Part shown: one piece after another, positions 23,800 through 32,929 of the stretch
Numbering within the stretch: the first letter of the stretch is position 1
Layout of the letters: the number at the start of each line of letters is the position of its first letter
NCBI GenBank assembly: GCA_021200995.1
Contig: JAJQFS010000086.1
Coordinates: forward strand, 1-64,000
Direction: 5' to 3'
DNA from: Lachnospiraceae bacterium
GTDB lineage: Bacteria; Bacillota; Clostridia; Lachnospirales; Lachnospiraceae
Length of the DNA stretch: 64,000 bases
Notes under the pieces: generated by a model
Database searches by the model: none
Seen by the model: the letters and a program-made list of their open reading frames with translations, nothing else
What the model was told of the DNA's origin: nothing
Translations under genes and position numbers: made by a program

Positions 23800-24003
23800 A
23801 TGAGACTGTGCTTCGGATATCCGGAGACAGAATGTGACTTGAATCCGCGGTTTTCATGCTGCGGTATAACGGATAGAGAGTGTCGGGGGAATTTTAAAGT
23901 GAATGACAAACACAGGGCGATTCTGCTTGGAGTGATACTGGCTTTGCTTGGCCTGGCAGTGGGGATCGGGCTGGGGTATCTGTTCTGCTCTTTTGTATTG
24001 TAA
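23800..24003 (+). CDS. Small possible membrane protein (67 aa), weak
   Basis: ATG 23800 opens a 67-residue frame. The N-terminal half is Cys-rich (CFGYPETECDLNPRFSCCG); the C-terminal half is one strong membrane span (AILLGVILALLGLAVGIGLGY). No good ribosome box precedes 23800, and a GTG at 23899 would give only the membrane part. The rest of 23664-24219 is AT-rich and shows no other gene. It may be a real short host protein or a remnant at the prophage junction. Confidence 0.35.
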   Translation: MRLCFGYPETECDLNPRFSCCGITDRECRGNFKVNDKHRAILLGVILALLGLAVGIGLGYLFCSFVL

Positions 24004-24128
24004 TTAAAAATTATATGATAGAACAAGCATTCTTTGGTTAGTATTTTATAAAAATTGTTTTACTCTCATACTTCGTGTTTTTATTTTGAAAAGCCGGTAT
24101 GAGGCTTATTTGTGTATAATTTTTTATT

Positions 24129-24153
24129 GGTCGTTTCTTAAACGGCCTTTTTT
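24129..24153 (+). terminator. Hairpin terminator upstream of cotJ operon
   Basis: An 8-bp stem (24129-24136 with 24140-24147, one T-G pair) with a CTT loop runs into six Ts. It isolates the cotJ genes from upstream transcription. A TATAAT at 24115-24120 lies just before it but has no -35 at normal spacing. Confidence 0.7.
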
Positions 24154-24188
24154 CTGCACTTTTTTTCTGCCCTCACATACAATACTAT

Positions 24189-24207
24189 TAAAATGAAAAT
24201 CATTTTA
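24189..24207. promoter_or_regulatory. Fur-box-like palindrome upstream of cotJABC
   Basis: TAAAATGA-AAA-TCATTTTA is an exact 8-3-8 palindrome 12 bases before the cotJA start. It matches 14 of 19 positions of the classical Fur box, centred on ATGA..ATCATT. It also overlaps the place where an initiating polymerase would sit: a sporulation SigE-like -10 (CATACAAT, 24176-24183) lies just upstream, though no good -35 is visible. Control by Fur or a relative is inferred. Confidence 0.45.
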
Positions 24208-24219
24208 TGAGAGGAATAT

Positions 24220-24399
24220 ATGCAGGATTATCATTTTGATGAGCAGTTCAACCGCTTCCCGCTGGCGATGGCCTATGTGTCCTGGCAGCACATCACCAAA
24301 ATTTATGAGAATCTGGAACAGGGATACCGTGCCGGCACCATTTTCCCGGAGCTTGACAAACCCTTCACAGGAAGGAGGTGCTGCGGCAATGGCAGATAA
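24220..24399 (+). CDS. cotJA: Spore coat-associated protein CotJA
   Basis: A 59-residue protein, box GAGAGGAAT before ATG 24220. It has the CotJA core FPLAMAYVSWQHITKIYENLE split over residues 13-33, then YRAGTIFPELDKPF and a basic Cys-containing tail. In Bacillus, CotJA partners with CotJC in the inner spore coat and is made in the mother cell under SigE. It overlaps cotJB by 11 bases. The operon implies a sporulating host. Confidence 0.88.
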   Translation: MQDYHFDEQFNRFPLAMAYVSWQHITKIYENLEQGYRAGTIFPELDKPFTGRRCCGNGR

Positions 24400-24652
24400 C
24401 GCTAAAAAGTGTGAGGCACTCAATACGATCGGGATGGTAGATTTTCTGCTGACAGATATGCAGCTCTACCTGGATACGCATCCTCATGATAAAAACGCCA
24501 TTGATTATTATCTGTATTATGTGGGTGTGAAGAAAAACCTGGTCAGAGAATATGAGGACAAATACGGTCCCATCACCGCGCAGGGCTCTCACGGCAACAC
24601 TGTGTTTACCTGGGCGGAGGAACCGAACGCGTGGGAAGGAGTGTGCGGCTGA
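24389..24652 (+). CDS. cotJB: Spore coat protein CotJB
   Basis: An 87-residue protein; box GGAAGGAGG lies 10 bases before ATG 24389, inside cotJA. Family features: DFLLTDMQLYLDTHPHD, IDYYLYYVGVKKNL and a C-terminal GPITAQG then FTWAEEPNAWE. It overlaps cotJC by one base (TGATG), so all three coat genes are coupled. Role: coat assembly partner. Confidence 0.92.
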   Translation: MADNAKKCEALNTIGMVDFLLTDMQLYLDTHPHDKNAIDYYLYYVGVKKNLVREYEDKYGPITAQGSHGNTVFTWAEEPNAWEGVCG

Positions 24653-25257
24653 TGTTTCGTTATGAAAAGAGATTGGAATTTCCTGTCAAAATCTGTCAGC
24701 CCGATGCCAGAACGGCGCAGGCGATTATCAGCCAGTTCGGCGGTCCGGACGGCGAGCTCTCCGCCAGCATGCGATATCTGAGCCAGCGTTTTTCCACACC
24801 TTATCGTGAGGTCGCCAATTTACTCACGGATATCGGCACGGAGGAATTGGCCCATTTAGAGATGATCGGCGCCATCGTGTATCAGCTGACCAAGGATCTT
24901 TCCATGGAGGAAATCGAGGCATCCGGCTTTGACAAATATTATGTGGACCATACGCTGGGTATCTGGCCGCAGGCTGCGGGCGGTATCCCCTTCAACGCCT
25001 GTGAGTTCCAGTGCAAGGGGGATGTGTTGACGGATCTTTATGAAGATATGGCTGCCGAACAGAAGGCCAGGAGCACGTATGACAACATTCTCCGCCTGAT
25101 CGATAATCCGGACGTCATCGCTCCGCTGCGTTTCCTGAGAGAGCGGGAGATCGTGCACTTCCAGAGATTCGGTGAAGCCTTGAGGCTTTGCCAGGATAAA
25201 CTGAATGAAAAGAACTTCTATGCCTTCAATCCGGGCTTTGACAACTGCGAATCATAA
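24652..25257 (+). CDS. cotJC: Spore coat protein CotJC (manganese catalase family)
   Basis: A 201-residue four-helix-bundle protein of the manganese catalase family. Metal-ligand pattern: E in REVANLL-type helix region (here FSTPYREVANLLTDIGTEE with EELAHLEM), then EQKA and REREIVHFQRFGEAL, giving the expected Glu/His set (ELAH and EIVHF). It starts at ATG 24652, overlapping cotJB's TGA. In spores it may remove peroxide or be mainly structural. Full length for the family; a terminator follows. Confidence 0.92.
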   Translation: MFRYEKRLEFPVKICQPDARTAQAIISQFGGPDGELSASMRYLSQRFSTPYREVANLLTDIGTEELAHLEMIGAIVYQLTKDLSMEEIEASGFDKYYVDHTLGIWPQAAGGIPFNACEFQCKGDVLTDLYEDMAAEQKARSTYDNILRLIDNPDVIAPLRFLREREIVHFQRFGEALRLCQDKLNEKNFYAFNPGFDNCES

Positions 25258-25268
25258 AGTAAAATCTT

Positions 25269-25311
25269 CCCCTGTGCGGCATATCGTTGTTTGACCGTAC
25301 AGGGGCTTTTT
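25269..25311 (+). terminator. Rho-independent terminator after cotJC
   Basis: CCCCTGTGCGG (25269-25279) pairs with CCGTACAGGGG (25295-25305), one G-T pair, with a 15-nt loop, followed by CTTTTT. Also lies downstream of the convergent tetR gene, though the T tract serves the + strand. Confidence 0.85.
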
Positions 25312-25347
25312 CTGTAATGGATCGCTGCCGGCTTTGCACAGCCTGCA

Positions 25348-25875
25348 TCATAGCATGCTCACAATTGTATCGTTGATCTCGCTCAGCACCTGTATCACGA
25401 ACTCATCTCCGTATGAGCGGTTTTCCATGAACGCGTAATAACAGCCGTTGATGCAGAAATTCAGGAGAATCGCGGCCTTTTCGGGGTTGTCGCTGTGTTC
25501 CTGATACAGCGGCAGGAACAGCTTCTGCAGCTGCGGCTTTAACACTGACAGGAGTCGTCCCTGCCGGTCCCCGGAGAAGAGAATTTTAATCAGGTGGTCA
25601 TAGGAGAGCAGGGCGTGGAAGAGCTCCGTGACATAATCGGAGCTCTGGGATCCGGATTGCTCACTCATGTTGGACAGGACGGCTTCCACCACCTCATTTT
25701 CCAATTGCTCGGACAGATCATACACATCCGTATAGTGGGAATAGAAGGTGGACTTATTGATCATGGCCTTCTCACACAGTTCCTTTACGGTGATTTTTTC
25801 AAGCGGCTTGCGGCTTCTGAGTTCCAGAAACGCGTTGGTGATGCTTTCTTTTGTCTTTTTGATTCGGATATCCAT
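25348..25875 (-). CDS. TetR/AcrR family transcriptional regulator
   Basis: A 175-residue repressor. N-terminal helix-turn-helix (residues ~5-50) includes ITVKELCEKAMINKSTFYSHY, the recognition-helix signature of TetR proteins; the rest is the ligand-binding helical domain, with AILLNFCINGCYYAFM near the end. It is divergent from glgB at 26130, so it may control that gene or itself. In the shared region, arms CGACAAT (25895-25901) and ATTGTCG (25939-25945) form an inverted repeat that may be half-sites. Ligand unknown. Confidence 0.88.
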   Translation of the reverse strand: MDIRIKKTKESITNAFLELRSRKPLEKITVKELCEKAMINKSTFYSHYTDVYDLSEQLENEVVEAVLSNMSEQSGSQSSDYVTELFHALLSYDHLIKILFSGDRQGRLLSVLKPQLQKLFLPLYQEHSDNPEKAAILLNFCINGCYYAFMENRSYGDEFVIQVLSEINDTIVSML

Positions 25876-26129
25876 CTTTTTTCATCCTGAATCCACGACA
25901 ATCTGTCAAAAAAGTTGTTTATCCTACTTTTTATACGAATTGTCGGTGGATATTTTTTTGTTTTCATTTATAATACATTATAGTTGGAAAAGCAACTCTT
26001 GTCTATTAACATTTGGCATGATTTTCAGTTTTGCCTGGTATGCAGACCTGCAATAAGGATTATGAAAAGACGATACAGCAATCTGAGGGCAGACAGGCTG
26101 AAATCAGGAATGACAAAAGGAGATATCTT

Positions 26130-27926
26130 ATGGATTTATTCGGATTTTATCAGGGGCAGGAATTTGAGGCATATCAATATCTGGGTGCGCACACGATCTG
26201 GCAGGGCGGCACGGTTTTTCGCACCTTTGCCCCCAGCACGGCGGTAGTTGGGGTGATCGGGGAATTTAATAACTGGCAGGAGACCCCGATGCAGAAAGTT
26301 CTGGACGGCAATTTCTGGGAACTGACCGTGCCTCAGGCTGAGGAAGGTATGATGTATAAATACCGGATTCATTACCGGGATGGCCGGACAATCGACCACT
26401 GTGACCCATACGGTTTTTACGCGCAGCTTAGGCCCGAGAGCGCTTCCATCATTTCCGTCCTGCAGGATGACGAATTTCATGACGCGTTGTGGATGAAAAA
26501 GCGCACCGTCATGTCGGACAGGCCGCTCAATATTTATGAGATGCATATGGGTTCCTGGAAAAAGGCGGGCGAGCGGCAGGAGGACTGGTACAATTACAGA
26601 GAGGTGGCTGACAGGCTTGCTCCATATCTGAAGGAGAACCACTATAATTACGTGGAAATCATGCCTCTTTGCGAATACCCTTCCGATGAATCCTGGGGCT
26701 ATCAGGCGACAGGGTTCTTTTCCCCGACTGCCCGTTATGGGAAACCGGATGATCTTAAGTTTTTTATCAATTATATGCATGAAAATCAGATCGGGGTGAT
26801 CCTGGACTTTGTACCTGTACATTTTGCCTGTAATGATTACGCGCTTTTGCAGTACGATGGGACAGCGCTGTATGAATATCCGCACAGTGATATTGGCTAT
26901 AATCAGTGGGGAAGCTGCAATTTCATGCATTCGAGGGGAGAGGTGCGCTCCTTTCTGCAGTCCTCCGCTTATTACTGGCTGAAGGAATTCCACTTTGACG
27001 GCCTGCGCATGGACGCCATCAGCAATGTCATTTATTGGCAAGGAAATTCCGATCGCGGGGAAAATGTACCCGGCGTGCAGTTCATCAAATCCATGAACCT
27101 GGGGCTGAAAAAGCGTCTGCCGTCCTGCATCCTGATCGCGGAGGATTCCTCCTCTTATCCGAAAGTGACGGGTCCGGTAGAGGATGGCGGGCTTGGCTTT
27201 GATTATAAGTGGGATTTGGGCTGGATGAATGACACACTGACTTATTTTAAAGTGGACCCGTATCTGAGGGTGGATATGTACCATAAGCTGACCTTTTCCA
27301 TGATGTATAATTATAATGAGCGCTTCATCCTGCCGTTTTCCCACGATGAAGTAGTGCACGGCAAGGCCACGATTTTACAGAAAATGAACGGGTATTACGA
27401 GCAGAAATTCCCACAGGCGCGGGCGCTGTACATGTATATGTACGCCCACCCCGGCAAAAAGATGAATTTCATGGGATCAGAGATCGGCCAGCTGCGTGAG
27501 TGGGATGAAAAGCGCGGGCAGGACTGGGATATCCTGACGTATCCGGCACATGACGCCTTTCATCATTTTATGGTGGCATTGAATCAGATTTATGAAAGAA
27601 ATGATGCCTTCTGGCAGATGGATTTTAAGCAGGAGGGCTTTGCGTGGCTCGACTGTCACCAGGAGGAGCGGCGCGTGTATGTGTTTGAACGCAGGAGTGA
27701 GAAACAGAGAATCCTGGCGATTTTTAATTTTTCGGACCTGGAACAGAAGACTTACAGGCTTGTGGTGCCGAAGGCAAGGAGTCTGAAGCTTTTACTTCAC
27801 AGTGACTGGGAGCGGTTCGGAGGGAAAACGGTGGAGAAGGGCAAAGACAGAAAGGTCGGAAAAACGGGAGATTTTGCGTTTGATCTGCCGCCTTTCAGCG
27901 CTGTTTATTATGAGATAATCGAATAA
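26130..27926 (+). CDS. glgB: 1,4-alpha-glucan branching enzyme, short form
   Basis: A 598-residue GH13 branching enzyme that makes alpha-1,6 branches in glycogen. Start at ATG 26130 has AAAGGAG 7 bases upstream; the frame extends further up without a box. Residues ~20-105 are a CBM48 (GAHTIWQGGTVFRTFAP, GEFNNWQETPM). The barrel shows all GH13 sites: DFVPVHF, DGLRMDAIS (nucleophile Asp 295), LIAEDSS (Glu 338) and FSHDEVVHGK. Compared with the second copy at 51267 it lacks the N1 domain and the long tail. Two diverged paralogs 25 kb apart suggest separate roles or timing. Confidence 0.92.
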   Translation: MDLFGFYQGQEFEAYQYLGAHTIWQGGTVFRTFAPSTAVVGVIGEFNNWQETPMQKVLDGNFWELTVPQAEEGMMYKYRIHYRDGRTIDHCDPYGFYAQLRPESASIISVLQDDEFHDALWMKKRTVMSDRPLNIYEMHMGSWKKAGERQEDWYNYREVADRLAPYLKENHYNYVEIMPLCEYPSDESWGYQATGFFSPTARYGKPDDLKFFINYMHENQIGVILDFVPVHFACNDYALLQYDGTALYEYPHSDIGYNQWGSCNFMHSRGEVRSFLQSSAYYWLKEFHFDGLRMDAISNVIYWQGNSDRGENVPGVQFIKSMNLGLKKRLPSCILIAEDSSSYPKVTGPVEDGGLGFDYKWDLGWMNDTLTYFKVDPYLRVDMYHKLTFSMMYNYNERFILPFSHDEVVHGKATILQKMNGYYEQKFPQARALYMYMYAHPGKKMNFMGSEIGQLREWDEKRGQDWDILTYPAHDAFHHFMVALNQIYERNDAFWQMDFKQEGFAWLDCHQEERRVYVFERRSEKQRILAIFNFSDLEQKTYRLVVPKARSLKLLLHSDWERFGGKTVEKGKDRKVGKTGDFAFDLPPFSAVYYEIIE

Positions 27927-27942
27927 AACCGGAAAATATATA

Positions 27943-27971
27943 TTGATAAAAATTTAACTATCCTGTATAAT
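27943..27971 (+). promoter_or_regulatory. Sigma-A type promoter for the hydrogenase gene
   Basis: TTGATA (27943-27948), 17-base spacer, TATAAT (27966-27971). Starts about 30 bases before the AGGAGG box at 27999. One of the best promoters in the window. Confidence 0.8.
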
Positions 27972-28009
27972 GTGGGCGGTAAAAATGATATGATTTCAGG
28001 AGGTCTGCC

Positions 28010-29548
28010 ATGAGCATGAGAGGCATCGATACCGAGGTGCGCAAAAACCGCCGCAGGGTATTTAAGGAAATCGCGAATCTGGCATATAATTCCAAAGACC
28101 TGGCCGCGGATATGGAAAATCTGCCCTATACGATCGTGGAGAGCGAGGACAACCCCTACTGGGAGAATGTTTACAGAGAGCGTGAGGTCGTGCGCGAGCG
28201 CCTGCGCCTGGCGCTTGGCATGAGTCTTAGGCCGGAGGATGTGCCGGTCAATGTCAGCCAGGGCGTGGAGTTATCCAATATTGATGAGAAATATTATGAG
28301 CCGCCGCTTTTGCAGGTGATCCCATCCGCCTGCCATGCCTGCCCGGAGAATAAATTCGAGGTCACGGACCAGTGCATGGGCTGCGCGGCGCATCCCTGCC
28401 GCGAGGTCTGTCCCAGGGGTGCCATGACCATGAAAAACGGCAAATCCTACATCGATCAGGAAAAGTGCATCAAATGCGGCAAATGCAAGGAGGTCTGTCC
28501 ATATGACGCCATTTCCCATTCTGAGCGCCCCTGTATGAAAGCCTGCGGGGTGAAGGCAATCGGGACAGGCGATCATGGAAGAGCGGTCATTGATCCGGAG
28601 AAATGCGTGACCTGCGGCATGTGTATGGTCAGCTGTCCGTTCGGGGCAATCGCGGATAAATCACAGATTTTCCAGCTGATCCGTGCGCTGCAGAGTGGGC
28701 GCGAAATCATCGCCCAGGTGGCACCGGCCTTTGTGGGGCAGTTCGGGCCGAAGGTGACACCCGAGATGCTGAAAGAGGCACTCAAGGAGCTGGGCTTTTC
28801 GGATGTCTATGAAACGGCGCTCGGCGCGGATTACGGCTGCCTGCAGGAGGCACGTCATTATGTGGATGAGGTGGTGAGCGGCAAACAGAACTTTTCCCTG
28901 ACCAGCTGCTGTCCGTCCTGGTCCGTACTTGCCAAAAAGTATTTTCCGGAGACCATTGATAAAATATCGAATGAACTGACGCCCATGGTGGCGACTGCCC
29001 GCATTATCAAGCAGGAGCATCCGTCGGCCTCGGTTGTCTTCATCGACCCCTGTGTGTCCAAAAAGCTGGAGGCCAGCAGGCGGACAGTGCGTTCGGACGT
29101 GGATTTTGTTATTACCTTTGAGGAGCTGGCGGGTATTTTTGAAGCGAAGGGTATTTTCCTGGAAGAAATGCATAAGCAGGCTGAGGAGGAAAAGTTGAAT
29201 CGTGCGACTTCCCTGGGCAGAGGCTATGGTGTGGCAGGTGGCGTTGCCGGAGCCATCAAAAAGGCGATCGATACCTATTATCCGGGGACAGAGGTCAAGA
29301 TCGAGCACGCCCAGGGCCTGGAGGACTGCCGCAAGGCGCTTCTGATGGCCAAGGCCGGACGGCTCAACGGGTATCTGATCGAGGGCATGGCCTGTCCGGG
29401 CGGCTGCGTGGCCGGTGCGGGTACCAATATCACGATTCCGCAGGCAACGAAGGCGGTGACGCAGTTTGCCAGCACATCAGAGAAAAAGATACCGGGAAAT
29501 CTCTGGCCCGATGAGAAATCTGATGAAAAAATTCCTGATACTACTTGA
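28010..29548 (+). CDS. Monomeric [FeFe]-hydrogenase (group B-like)
   Basis: A 512-residue hydrogenase that reduces protons or oxidises H2 with ferredoxin. Residues 1-100 are a helical lead. Cys-rich ferredoxin-like region ~105-215 includes CHACPENKF, CMGCAAHPCREVCP, CIKCGKCKEVCP, CMKACGVKA and CVTCGMCMVSCP, giving several 4Fe-4S clusters. H-cluster motifs: L1 TSCCPSW (298-304), L2 DPCVSKKLE (C348) and L3 EGMACPGGCVAGAG (458-471). L2 carries DPC in place of the usual MPC, which fits the group B clade. Box TCAGGAGGTC before ATG 28010. No maturation genes are in the window. Confidence 0.9.
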   Translation: MSMRGIDTEVRKNRRRVFKEIANLAYNSKDLAADMENLPYTIVESEDNPYWENVYREREVVRERLRLALGMSLRPEDVPVNVSQGVELSNIDEKYYEPPLLQVIPSACHACPENKFEVTDQCMGCAAHPCREVCPRGAMTMKNGKSYIDQEKCIKCGKCKEVCPYDAISHSERPCMKACGVKAIGTGDHGRAVIDPEKCVTCGMCMVSCPFGAIADKSQIFQLIRALQSGREIIAQVAPAFVGQFGPKVTPEMLKEALKELGFSDVYETALGADYGCLQEARHYVDEVVSGKQNFSLTSCCPSWSVLAKKYFPETIDKISNELTPMVATARIIKQEHPSASVVFIDPCVSKKLEASRRTVRSDVDFVITFEELAGIFEAKGIFLEEMHKQAEEEKLNRATSLGRGYGVAGGVAGAIKKAIDTYYPGTEVKIEHAQGLEDCRKALLMAKAGRLNGYLIEGMACPGGCVAGAGTNITIPQATKAVTQFASTSEKKIPGNLWPDEKSDEKIPDTT

Positions 29549-29573
29549 GATGTAGCGGAATTTGAGGTATAGT
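29545..29573 (+). promoter_or_regulatory. Sigma-A type promoter for gltX
   Basis: TTGAGA (29545-29550), 17-base spacer, TATAGT (29568-29573), overlapping the hydrogenase stop. Predicted start near 29580 gives a leader of about 115 nt before gltX. Confidence 0.7.
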
Positions 29574-29634
29574 GATTGGGATTTTAATTGCTCGAAAACA
29601 GGGGACATCAGAAATAGAGCGAAGAGGAAGAGAA

Positions 29635-29660
29635 ACGTCGGGGTATCGACGTGCTTTTTT
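29635..29660 (+). terminator. Terminator hairpin in the gltX leader
   Basis: ACGTCG (29635-29640) pairs with CGACGT (29647-29652) around GGGTAT, followed by GC and six Ts. An outer pairing ATCAGAAA (29607-29614) with TTTCTGAT (29658-29665) would occupy the T tract. It lies between the gltX promoter and the gene, so it may be an attenuator; it may equally end the hydrogenase message. Confidence 0.65.
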
Positions 29661-29693
29661 CTGATATTTCCGGAAATGTGAGGGAAAAGAAGA

Positions 29694-31166
29694 ATGACCA
29701 AAATCAGAACGCGCTACGCACCCAGCCCCACCGGCAGAATGCATGTGGGCAATCTGCGCACCGGTTTATACGAATATTTAATCGCGAAGCATGAAAACGG
29801 CACCTTTGTCCTGCGCATCGAGGACACCGACCAGGAGAGACAGGTCGAGGGCACTGTGGATATCATCAACAGAACATTGGAGAAAACCGGCCTTATTCCG
29901 GACGAGGGACCGGATAAAGACGGCGGTTACGGTCCCTATGTGCAGAGCGAGCGCATGAAGACCGGCATTTACATGAAATACGCGAAGGAGCTGATCGACA
30001 AGGGCGAGGCATACTATTGCTTCTGCGATAAAGAGCGTTTAGAGGGCCTTAAGCAGACCATCGAGATGGACGGCGAGACCAAGGAAATCACCATCTATGA
30101 CAAGCACTGCCTGTCCCTTTCCAAAGAGGAAGTGGAGGCGAATCTGGCCGCCGGGAAACCCTTTGTCATCCGTCAGAATAATCCGAAGGAGGGCACTACC
30201 ACCTTCCACGACGAGCTGTACGGGGACATCACCGTGGACAATTCCGAACTGGACGACATGATTCTCATCAAGTCGGACGGCTACCCCACCTATAATTTCG
30301 CCAACGTGGTAGACGATCATACCATGAACATTACCCATGTGGTCAGAGGAAATGAGTATCTTTCCTCCTCCCCGAAGTATGTCCGCCTCTACGAGGCCTT
30401 CGGCTGGGATGTGCCGGTATATATTCACCTGCCCCTGATCACGGACGAGAATCACAAAAAGCTCTCCAAGCGGAGCGGCCATTCTTCTTTTGAGGATCTT
30501 CTGGAGCAGGGCTTTGTGGCTGAAGCGGTTGTCAATTACATCGCGCTCTTAGGCTGGTCTCCTGAGGATAACAGGGAAATTTTTTCCATGGACGAGCTGA
30601 TCGAGAAGTTTGACTATCACCGCATCAATAAGTCTCCTTCCGTCTTTGACATTGGGAAGCTGAAATGGATGAACGGCGAGTATATCAAGGCCATGGACTT
30701 TGACACCTTCTATGAGCAGGCGGAACCTTATCTGAAGGCGGCTCTGACGAAGGGTCAGGACTTAAAAAAGGTCGCCGCCATGGTAAAGACCCGTATCGAG
30801 ATTTATCCGGATATTACGGAGATGGTGGACTTCTTTGAGACGCTGCCGGGGTACGACACGGAAATGTACCGGCACAAGAAAATGAAGACCACACCGGAAA
30901 GCTCCCTGTCTGTCTTGAAGGATGTTCTGCCTCTGCTGGAGGCGCAGGAGGATTACTCCAATGACGCCCTGTATCAGCTTTTACTTGCCTACGCGGGTGA
31001 GAAGGGGTACAAAAATGGCTTTGTGATGTGGCCCATCCGTACCGCCGCGAGCGGCAAACAGACCACACCGGCAGGCGCAACTGAGATTCTGGAGGTTTTA
31101 GGGAAGAAAGAATCCTTATCCAGAATCAGGATCGGAATCGCGAAATTGGAGGCTGCCATTGGCTAA
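29694..31166 (+). CDS. gltX: Glutamyl-tRNA synthetase
   Basis: A 490-residue class I synthetase that charges tRNA with glutamate. It shows the HIGH-type motif in [19 protein letters not shown] (residues ~9-27), RIEDTDQER, the tRNA/Glu-binding SYNF-like [12 protein letters not shown], and the KMSKS-type KKLSKRSG. The C-terminal ~150 residues are the anticodon-binding helical cage. A usual bacterial length. Box GAGGGAAAAGAAG before ATG 29694. It overlaps the downstream helicase gene by 8 bases. Confidence 0.95.
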   Translation: MTKIRTRYAPSPTGRMHVGNLRTGLYEYLIAKHENGTFVLRIEDTDQERQVEGTVDIINRTLEKTGLIPDEGPDKDGGYGPYVQSERMKTGIYMKYAKELIDKGEAYYCFCDKERLEGLKQTIEMDGETKEITIYDKHCLSLSKEEVEANLAAGKPFVIRQNNPKEGTTTFHDELYGDITVDNSELDDMILIKSDGYPTYNFANVVDDHTMNITHVVRGNEYLSSSPKYVRLYEAFGWDVPVYIHLPLITDENHKKLSKRSGHSSFEDLLEQGFVAEAVVNYIALLGWSPEDNREIFSMDELIEKFDYHRINKSPSVFDIGKLKWMNGEYIKAMDFDTFYEQAEPYLKAALTKGQDLKKVAAMVKTRIEIYPDITEMVDFFETLPGYDTEMYRHKKMKTTPESSLSVLKDVLPLLEAQEDYSNDALYQLLLAYAGEKGYKNGFVMWPIRTAASGKQTTPAGATEILEVLGKKESLSRIRIGIAKLEAAIG

Positions 31167-32928
31167 TCAGTTCACCCAGGCGCAGGAGCGGGCCATCGAC
31201 CATTATAAGGGTCCCGCTCTTGTGCTGGCGGGACCCGGCAGCGGCAAGACGCTGGTGATCACCGAGCGTGTCTGCCGCCTGATTGCCGCACATCAGGTTC
31301 CCGCCTCTCAGATTCTGGTGATTACCTTCACGAAGGCCGCCGCGGTCCAGATGGAGGAACGCTTCTCACAAAAGATGCCCCAGGAGCATCCCTGGTTCGG
31401 TACATTTCATTCCTTCTTTTATTTTATTCTCAGAACATACTCCCGCACATTTCCCCGCACTCTGATTCCCGCGAATGTGAAGCAGAGCATATTAAGGTCG
31501 GCCTGCAAAACGGTTTTGCAGGATACCCCCCAGGGAATCCTGGACGCGGTGGATCAGCTGCTGGGGCTTTATATTAATCTGGGCATGGACCTGGAAAAGC
31601 TGCCGGTCTCGGATGAGATCGGGCCTAAGGATGTCAAGGCGATATATTGTATATATGCCGATGCCTTAAAGCAGGAGGGATACTTTGACTTTGACGATTT
31701 ACAGATTTCCTGCCTGAATCTGCTGCGCAGCAACCTGGAGATCCGCAGACGTATCGTCAGGGCTTTTCCCTTTATTCTGGTGGACGAATGTCAGGACATG
31801 AATCCGGTGCAGTATGAGATTTTAAAGCTTCTGACCGGCCCGGAGAAATCCGTCTTTTTAGTGGGAGATGACGACCAGTCAGTATACCGTTTCCGCGGAG
31901 CCGAGGTTTCCCTGATGCGGCAGTTTCTGACTGATTACAGTCCGGCGACGGAGATTTTGCTGGATCAGAATTTCCGCTCCGCGAAGTGTATCGTGGAAGC
32001 CTCCACGAAAGTCATCGCGGACAATAAAACCCGTTTTGAGAAGGTAATCCGGCCAAAGGACGACGTGACACAGGGCGTTGTCATCAAATCCTTTCAGCAC
32101 AGGCTGGATATGAACGAGAGAATCTTTGCTTTTCTGAGAGAACAACCCGACTTAAACGAGTGCGCCGTGATCTGCCGCACCAACCGGGAACTGGGTGAGA
32201 TGGCACGCCGCCTGCGCAAAGAAAACATTTCTTATCAGATGCGCGAAGCGGCCAAAAGCGTTTTTGAGGAAGAGTGGTATCTGGATCTGGAGGCGTATTT
32301 AAAGCTTGGTCAGGGCTTAAACGACCGCAAATATATCCTGCGCGTCGCCAACAAACCCAACCGCTTCATTACGCGTGAACAGATCGTCAATTTTTCTTAT
32401 CTGCCGGCGCCTCTTGCCACGCAGGTAAAGCATATAAAGGGTATGCGCCCCGCGCTTGCCATGAAATACATCTGGATTGGGATTGGTTATGACAAATATC
32501 TGAAAAACAACCTGGCGCAGGAAGAAGGGCGATACGAGGAAATTCTGGAACAGTATGAGGAAATCGCGGCGGAGATGGAGCAGTATCCGGATGTGAGGGA
32601 CTGGCTCGATTATGTGGAATCGGAGCGTCAGCAACAGATAAGAGAGAGTAAAAATAAAAACAACCAGCCCCGGACAGGCGTGCATTTAATGACCATACAT
32701 GGTTCCAAAGGGCTGGAATATGATACTGTGATCCTGCCCGACTTAAACGAGGGCAGGATGCCGCGGGGCAGCCATCTGTCCGACGAAGAGATCGAGGAGG
32801 AGAGAAGGCTTCTCTATGTAGCGATGACCAGGGCGAAGAAAACGCTGGAAATCTATTACATCAGCGGCGAAGAGGGGCACTTAAAGCGGCCAAGTATGTT
32901 TTTGCACAGGCTCGTTGAGAAAAAGTGA
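31159..32928 (+). CDS. UvrD/PcrA-like superfamily I DNA helicase (compact)
   Basis: A 589-residue ATP-driven helicase. Motifs in order: [23 protein letters not shown] (Walker A; GPGSGKT at ~26-32), ITFTKAAA (Ia), LVDECQDMN (Walker B), [14 protein letters not shown] (III), LDQNFRS (IV), [13 protein letters not shown] (V) and YVAMTRAKK (VI). It is about 130 residues shorter than typical PcrA, with reduced 1B/2B insertions, as in other Clostridial YjcD-type enzymes. It overlaps gltX by 8 bases and converges on the next gene, with one base between the stops. Confidence 0.9.
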   Translation: MANQFTQAQERAIDHYKGPALVLAGPGSGKTLVITERVCRLIAAHQVPASQILVITFTKAAAVQMEERFSQKMPQEHPWFGTFHSFFYFILRTYSRTFPRTLIPANVKQSILRSACKTVLQDTPQGILDAVDQLLGLYINLGMDLEKLPVSDEIGPKDVKAIYCIYADALKQEGYFDFDDLQISCLNLLRSNLEIRRRIVRAFPFILVDECQDMNPVQYEILKLLTGPEKSVFLVGDDDQSVYRFRGAEVSLMRQFLTDYSPATEILLDQNFRSAKCIVEASTKVIADNKTRFEKVIRPKDDVTQGVVIKSFQHRLDMNERIFAFLREQPDLNECAVICRTNRELGEMARRLRKENISYQMREAAKSVFEEEWYLDLEAYLKLGQGLNDRKYILRVANKPNRFITREQIVNFSYLPAPLATQVKHIKGMRPALAMKYIWIGIGYDKYLKNNLAQEEGRYEEILEQYEEIAAEMEQYPDVRDWLDYVESERQQQIRESKNKNNQPRTGVHLMTIHGSKGLEYDTVILPDLNEGRMPRGSHLSDEEIEEERRLLYVAMTRAKKTLEIYYISGEEGHLKRPSMFLHRLVEKK

Positions 32929-32929
32929 A

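Noticed and set aside
23786-23880. Possible tRNA-Gly at the prophage right end
   Set aside because: Only the D-arm-like stretch fits; no acceptor, anticodon or T-arm can be formed around it.
24086-24120. Promoter TTGAAA ... TATAAT just before the hairpin at 24129
   Set aside because: The spacer is 23 bases and a terminator begins 9 bases after the -10, so a working cotJ promoter here is unlikely.
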